From: Natribaculum luteum
Lineage (GTDB): Archaea > Halobacteriota > Halobacteria > Halobacteriales > Natrialbaceae
Reading direction: 5' to 3'
Assembly (NCBI RefSeq): GCF_023008545.1
Contig: NZ_CP095397.1
Location: 1,860,001 to 1,924,000 of the forward strand
Length of the DNA stretch: 64,000 nt
Shown here piece by piece: positions 59,856-64,000 of the stretch. Position 1 is the first letter of the stretch. Every line of letters starts with the position of its first letter. Below the pieces are notes generated by a model, which was not told where the DNA came from, searched no databases, and saw nothing but the letters and a program-made list of their open reading frames with translations. The translations under genes and the position numbers were made by a program.

Positions 59856-60416
59856 ATGCCGACTGATCCGCTCGTCTGGGACACGCTCGATCGGCAGGTA
59901 GCCTACACCTGTCCCGGCTTCGACGTCGTTAACGAGACCGTTCGACTTCCCGATGGGACCGAAACCGACTTCGACTACCTCACAGAGCCCGCGAGCGTCG
60001 TCGTCCTCCCCTTTACTCCCGACGGCGACGTCGTTCTCATCGAGGAGTGGCGACAGGCCGTCTCCCGTGTCAACCGTAGCCTCCCTGTCGGCGGCGTCGA
60101 ACCCGACGACGACGACCTCGAGGCCGCCGCACGCCGCGAACTCGCCGAAGAGACGGGCCACGAGGCCGAGACGCTCGAGCCACTGGTGACGGTAGAACCC
60201 GCAAACGGCATCGCCGACACGCTGTTGCACTTCTTCGTCGCGTACGACTGTCGCCCGACGGCCGAACAGCGACTCGATCACAACGAGAGCATCCGCGTCA
60301 CGGGAACGACGCTCGAGGATCTCCTCACGGCAATCGGCGACGGCGAGGTTCGCGACGGTCGAACCGTCCTCGGCGTCTCGTACTATCGGCTGTTCGGTGA
60401 CGATTCCGATCGATAA
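59856..60416 (+). CDS. NUDIX hydrolase (ADP-ribose pyrophosphatase-like)
   Basis: A 186-residue enzyme with a nearly complete Nudix box, G-G-V-E-P-D-D-D-D-L-E-A-A-A-R-R-E-L-A-E, then E-T-G-H; the first box glutamate is replaced by Asp, but the catalytic R-E-x2-E-E core is intact. The upstream I-E-E-W-R-Q-A-V-S-R segment is typical of ADP-ribose pyrophosphatases. It should cleave nucleoside diphosphate sugars such as ADP-ribose. ATG 59856 is the family-like start. Confidence 0.88.
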   Translation: MPTDPLVWDTLDRQVAYTCPGFDVVNETVRLPDGTETDFDYLTEPASVVVLPFTPDGDVVLIEEWRQAVSRVNRSLPVGGVEPDDDDLEAAARRELAEETGHEAETLEPLVTVEPANGIADTLLHFFVAYDCRPTAEQRLDHNESIRVTGTTLEDLLTAIGDGEVRDGRTVLGVSYYRLFGDDSDR

Positions 60417-60449
60417 AACTGCTCGGTGAGACCGGTCGGACGACTCGAG

Positions 60450-62087
60450 TTACGCGCGAAGCGACGACTGGTTGTCGGTTTCGTTGTCTTCGGACTCGTC
60501 GATGGTCTCGTTGTCAGCCGTCTCGTTGTCAGCGGGTTCCGTTTCGTTGTCGGCCGCTTCAGTTTCGTTGTCCGCCTGATCACCGAGTTGTTCCTCGAGT
60601 CCCTGAATGTTGCCGACCGTCACGGTTTCGGCGGTCGAATCCTCGATCGTCATCGCCTCGGCGGACGCGAAGGAGACGGTTTCTTCGCTGTCACCAGCCG
60701 TGTCTGTTTCGTCGTCCATCGTCTCGTCGTCGGTTTCGTTGTCCATCGTCTCGTCGTCGGTTTCGTTGTCCATCGTCTCGTCGTCGGTTTCGTTGTCCAT
60801 CGTCTCGTTGTCCATCGTCTCGTCGTCGGTTTCGTTGTCAGCCATCTCGTCGTCTGCGCCTGCTTCAGTCTCGTTGTCCATCGTCTCGTTGTCCATCGTC
60901 TCGTCGTCGGTTTCGTTGTCAGCCATCTCGTCGTCTGCGCCTGCTTCAGTCTCGTTATCCGTAGTGTCGTTGTCGGCCGCTTCGGTGTCGTCGGTGGCTT
61001 CGTCGCTTTCCTGTAACGTCTCGATCGTCAGCGACTCGAACGTGAGTTCGGTCACGTCGAACTGCTCGATCGTCAGTTCGTCGATCTCCTGGGTCGTCAC
61101 GTTGTCCTCAGCCGTTGCGTTGTCCTCGGCCGTTGCGTTGTCCTCAGGCGTCGCGTTGTCCTCAGCCGTTGCGTTGTCGTCTTCGGTCTCGTTGTCGTCC
61201 TGGGCCGTCTCGTTACCGTCGCCGCCGAAAACGCCTTCGAAGAAGTCACTGACGCCCTGAAGGATGCCGCCTTCATCTTCTTCGACGGTCAGATCCTCAA
61301 TCGTCATCCGTTCGACGTTCATCGACTCGATCGTCAGATTCTCGATCTGAAGTTCGTCGGCGTCTTCGTCGATTAGATCTTGTTCCGCCCCGTCCTCGGT
61401 GTCGTCGCTGGTGGTGTCTTCGGTGACGTTGTCTTCGGTGACGTTGTCTTCGGTGACGTTGTCGTCGGTGACGTTGTCGTCGGTGACGTTGTCGTCGGTG
61501 ACGTTGTCGTCGGTGACGTTGTCGTCGGTGACGTTGTCGTCGGTGACGTTGTCGTCGGTGACGTTGTCGTCGGTGACGTTGTCGTCGGTGACGTTGTCGT
61601 CGGTGACGTTGTCACCATCCTCGCCCATCTCGTCGCTCGCCCCGTCGTCCAGCTCGTCATCTTCCTCGTCGCCCATCTCGTCACCGTCACCGACAGCACC
61701 GTCTTCGGTCTCGAGTTGATCGATCGAGACGTTCTCGAGTTCGAGCGACTCGATCGCAATGTCAGAGATCGTTACTTCGTCCGCGCCGTCGGCGGTGTCG
61801 GTCGCGTTGTCTTCCGTCTCGTTGTCTTGTGTCTCGTTTAGCTGCTCCTGAAGCTCCTGTTCGTCCTGGACGTCGAGCGTCTGGACGGTCAGCTCGTCGA
61901 TCGTCGCGTTCTCGACGGTGACGTTCTCGAGTTCGAGCGTCCCAACCTGGACGTTCTCGAGTGTTACGCTCATGTCTCCGGTGTCATCGTCGTCGGCCGT
62001 CGTCGCACCTGTGAGCGTCGCGCTGCCTGACAGGACGACGAGTGTGGCGACGAGAACGACACCGATTTTCTGCAGTCGTGAATCCAT
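60450..62087 (-). CDS. Secreted, repetitive, sequon-rich acidic protein
   Basis: A 545-residue protein. A signal peptide (V-V-L-V-A-T-L-V-V-L-S-G) precedes several Asp/Glu/Asn/Thr-rich tracts. N-terminally there is a beta-like repeat of the form L-E-L-E-N-V-T-V-E-N-A-T-I-D-E-L, recurring later as I-E-S-L-E-L-E-N-V-S-I and I-E-N-L-T-I-E-S-M. The middle holds 13 tandem D-N-V-T-(D/E) units, and the C-terminal third has many D-N-E-T-D-D and N-E-T-M-D blocks. Nearly every repeat contains an N-x-T sequon, so extensive N-glycosylation on the cell surface is plausible. Its anchoring is unknown, as the C-terminus has no TM segment. Confidence 0.8.
   Translation of the reverse strand: MDSRLQKIGVVLVATLVVLSGSATLTGATTADDDDTGDMSVTLENVQVGTLELENVTVENATIDELTVQTLDVQDEQELQEQLNETQDNETEDNATDTADGADEVTISDIAIESLELENVSIDQLETEDGAVGDGDEMGDEEDDELDDGASDEMGEDGDNVTDDNVTDDNVTDDNVTDDNVTDDNVTDDNVTDDNVTDDNVTDDNVTDDNVTEDNVTEDNVTEDTTSDDTEDGAEQDLIDEDADELQIENLTIESMNVERMTIEDLTVEEDEGGILQGVSDFFEGVFGGDGNETAQDDNETEDDNATAEDNATPEDNATAEDNATAEDNVTTQEIDELTIEQFDVTELTFESLTIETLQESDEATDDTEAADNDTTDNETEAGADDEMADNETDDETMDNETMDNETEAGADDEMADNETDDETMDNETMDNETDDETMDNETDDETMDNETDDETMDDETDTAGDSEETVSFASAEAMTIEDSTAETVTVGNIQGLEEQLGDQADNETEAADNETEPADNETADNETIDESEDNETDNQSSLRA
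61425..61619 (-). repeat. 15-bp tandem repeat, 13 units, in the sequon-rich gene
   Basis: The 15-bp unit (GACGTTGTCGTCGGT on the plus strand, with TTC variants at the low-coordinate end) repeats 13 times without interruption, encoding D-N-V-T-D or D-N-V-T-E. Near-identity of codons argues for recent expansion, so copy number should vary between strains. Confidence 0.9.
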
Positions 62088-62341
62088 GCGCCGGTAGATA
62101 CGGCTATTCCCGGGCTAAAACGACCCGACTGTTACGCGATTGTTTCTCGAAAAGTCACTGTTCTGGGCGTTGAAATGACCGATAATGACGCTTTCACGGT
62201 TATCGTTTCGTGAGACTCTCGTTTCCCGACTCGACGCCGGATTTTCGCTGCCGAATGCAGCCGTCGCTTGCAATCGCCAGCGCGTTATCCGTGATCGTCT
62301 CGAACGGAACGTTTACCGCCACGCTCGCGAACACGCAGACG

Positions 62342-63820
62342 ATGCGCGACTGCTTCGAACTTCGGGACACCGACGCCGGCGGCCGAATTGGCGAGTTACG
62401 CGTGCCGCGTGCCGACGTGACCGTCGAGACGCCCGCCCTCCTGCCGGTTATTAATCCGAATTTGCAGACAATCTCGCCACGCCGGCTCGCCGACGAGTTC
62501 GGCGCCGAGATGCTCATTACGAACTCCTACATCATTCACAACACGGACAGTCTCCGCGAGCGAGCACTCGAGGAGGGGCTCCACGACATGCTGGATTTCC
62601 CCGGTGCGATCATGACCGACTCTGGGTCGTTTCAGCTCTCGGAGTACGGCGAGATCACCGTCACGACCGAAGAGATTCTCGAGTTCCAGTACGAGATCGG
62701 CTCCGACGTCGGGACGCCGGTCGACATCCCAACGCCGCCGGACGTCTCCCGCGAGCGCGCCGCGTCGGAACTCGAGACCACGAAAGAGCGACTCGAGGTC
62801 GCCGAAGGCGTCGACGTCGGCGACATGCTCGTCAACGCGCCCGTGCAGGGATCGACCTATCCCGACCTCCGGGAGGACGCCGCCCGCCACGCCGACGCGA
62901 CCGTCCTCGACGTCTTCCCGGTCGGTGCAGTCGTCCCGCTGATGAACGACTACCGCTACGCCGACATGGTCGACGTGGTTGCCGCCGCCAAGCGCGGGCT
63001 GGGTGCCGACGCGCCGGTCCACCTCTTCGGTGCCGGCCACCCGATGATGTTTGCGCTCGCCGTCGCCATGGGCTGTGATCTGTTCGACTCCGCTGCCTAC
63101 GCGCTCTACGCCCGCGACGATCGCTACCTCACCGTCCGCGGCACTCGCCACCTCGACGACCTCGACTATCTCCCGTGTTCGTGTCCCGTCTGTACCGCCC
63201 ACGATCCCGACGACCTCCGATCGATCCCGGACGAGGACCGCGAGGAGGCACTCGCCGCCCACAACCTCCACGTCACCTTCGAGGAGATCCGCCGGATCAA
63301 ACAGGCGATTCGCGCGGGGAACTTGCTCGAGCTCGTCGAACAGCGCGCCCGCGCCCATCCGGCGATGCTCGACGGCTATCGCGCCTTACTCGACCACGCC
63401 GAGCAACTCGAGCGAACCGACCCCGTCTCGAAGGGCTCGTTTTTCTACACGTCCCACGAGAGCGCCCGCCGACCCGAAGTGATCCGCCACCACGAGCGAC
63501 TCGCGCGTCTTGAGGTGCCCGACGCGGTCTTTCTCACCGAGGGCGACCCCTCGAGCGCCGGCGAGTACGACGACTCGTGGCGCGTCGAACCCCCCTTCGG
63601 TCCGTTCCCGCGGGCGCTCTCGAAAAGCTATCCGCTCACGGCCGAGGTGCCCGACCGGACCGACCGGGCCGCACTCGAGGCCGCCGCCCGTGGCGTCGCC
63701 CGCCTCGTCGAGGCAAACCCCGACAGCGAGTTCACGCTCGGCCACCGGGGGTGGCCCGAGGGGGTGCTCGAGGCGCTTCCCGACGGCGTCGAGACGATCG
63801 ACCTGACGCGCGATCGATGA
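62342..63820 (+). CDS. tgtA: tRNA-guanine(15) transglycosylase (archaeosine pathway)
   Basis: A 492-residue enzyme that swaps guanine 15 for preQ0 in tRNA, the first step to archaeosine. Its TIM-barrel active site shows [10 protein letters not shown] near residue 95 (catalytic Asp), and the zinc site is C-S-C-P-V-C near residue 280 with a later His. The start ATG 62342 gives the family N-terminus F-E-L-R-D-T-D; the longer upstream frame is not conserved. The next gene's ATG overlaps its stop (ATGA), so the two are coupled. Confidence 0.95.
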   Translation: MRDCFELRDTDAGGRIGELRVPRADVTVETPALLPVINPNLQTISPRRLADEFGAEMLITNSYIIHNTDSLRERALEEGLHDMLDFPGAIMTDSGSFQLSEYGEITVTTEEILEFQYEIGSDVGTPVDIPTPPDVSRERAASELETTKERLEVAEGVDVGDMLVNAPVQGSTYPDLREDAARHADATVLDVFPVGAVVPLMNDYRYADMVDVVAAAKRGLGADAPVHLFGAGHPMMFALAVAMGCDLFDSAAYALYARDDRYLTVRGTRHLDDLDYLPCSCPVCTAHDPDDLRSIPDEDREEALAAHNLHVTFEEIRRIKQAIRAGNLLELVEQRARAHPAMLDGYRALLDHAEQLERTDPVSKGSFFYTSHESARRPEVIRHHERLARLEVPDAVFLTEGDPSSAGEYDDSWRVEPPFGPFPRALSKSYPLTAEVPDRTDRAALEAAARGVARLVEANPDSEFTLGHRGWPEGVLEALPDGVETIDLTRDR

Positions 63821-64000
63821 TCGGGGCCGCATCGCTGGCGTTCGGTGCGGTCGTCGCCGTCGTCTTCGGGACGTGGCTCTTTCGACGAGTTCGAGGCGGC
63901 CGACCTGCGGACGAACGGGAATCGTTCGAGCGCCACCGCGAGGCCCAGGCGCGCGAGCCGCCGGTCGAACTCGGCGACGTCCACGAGGCGGGCGTCGTCG
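63817..64000 (+). CDS. Membrane-anchored protein, partial at window end
   Basis: At least 61 residues: an N-terminal hydrophobic helix ([17 protein letters not shown]) followed by a charged, Arg/Glu-rich stretch with [10 protein letters not shown]. The start overlaps the tgtA stop (ATGA at 63817-63820), implying co-translation with an archaeosine-pathway gene. The rest is outside the window; I do not recognise the family. Confidence 0.65.
   Translation, partial: MIGAASLAFGAVVAVVFGTWLFRRVRGGRPADERESFERHREAQAREPPVELGDVHEAGVV

Noticed and set aside
61425..61619. Possible CRISPR array because of regular spacing.
   Set aside because: The period is 15 bp with no unique spacers; it is an in-frame coding tandem repeat. 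No cas genes are present in the window.
61380..61841. Plus-strand frames made of V-V-F-G-D-V and S-S-V-T-L repeats.
   Set aside because: They are artefacts of the 15-bp repeat, which keeps all frames open; the minus-strand frame has the signal peptide and sensible composition.

Overview
This is haloarchaeal chromosomal DNA (class Halobacteria). It is GC-rich, its proteins are strongly acidic, and CTCGAG is very frequent. Archaeal informational genes are present (PAN, aIF5B, class I LysRS, S19e, Pus10, TrmY, archaeosine TGT, Nob1), along with haloarchaeal families such as HalOD1, HTH-10 and DUF5611/5811/5812. Promoters look like TATA boxes about 25-35 bp upstream of starts with very short leaders. 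The genus cannot be fixed from the window.

Layout. 0-11.6 kb: GcvT/YgfZ-like protein (cut by the edge), two small haloarchaeal proteins, a lipoprotein, a degenerate NUDIX protein, the Cld-ABM fusion PitA facing a PadR regulator, a PDZ site-2 protease, and a pyrH-lysS operon. 11.6-18.3 kb: MoaE fusion, a second site-2 protease, thiL divergent from rps19e, PDCD5-like protein overlapping a PP-loop protein, hisS. 18.3-30.6 kb: HTH-10 and HalOD1 regulators, two alkaline-phosphatase-superfamily (sulfatase-like) genes, truA, M28 peptidase, pepF, a large membrane protein, pan. 30.6-33.7 kb: a small accessory island with lower GC, a methylase-like remnant, duplicated zinc-finger mini-genes with a structured leader, and a SagB-type oxidoreductase. 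33.7-51.1 kb: housekeeping genes (pdaD, DUF5811, aIF5B, PRC, nob1, CPBP protease, pgi, secF-secD, Na/Ca antiporter, rnhB, pus10, htrA, trmY). 51.3-54.6 kb: tRNA-Pro with an att-like scar, an ATP-grasp gene and a broken TauE gene. 54.9-64 kb: small zinc proteins, HTH-10, DUF4397, phosphoesterase, PadR, NUDIX, a repetitive sequon-rich secreted protein, and tgtA.

Functional links. Pus10 makes pseudouridine 54 in tRNA and TrmY N1-methylates that same base; TruA and TgtA add two further tRNA modifications. SecF and SecD overlap and form one export module. aIF5B, Nob1, S19e, LysRS and HisRS serve translation, and PAN feeds the proteasome.

The most unusual feature is a set of short palindromic elements: family A (three full copies of exactly 108 bp), family B (64-80 bp) and one element C (80 bp). 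Seven of the nine full copies abut a stop codon with zero spacing. Two of the three A copies and element C are flanked by perfect 3-bp duplications of TAA or TGA. They look like MITE-type elements that target the triplet TRA, so that landing on a stop codon is harmless, and they may then serve as terminators. A second candidate is a duplicated unit at 31.6-32.5 kb: a 44-bp promoter-like block, a hairpin-rich leader, and a zinc-finger protein of under 60 residues.
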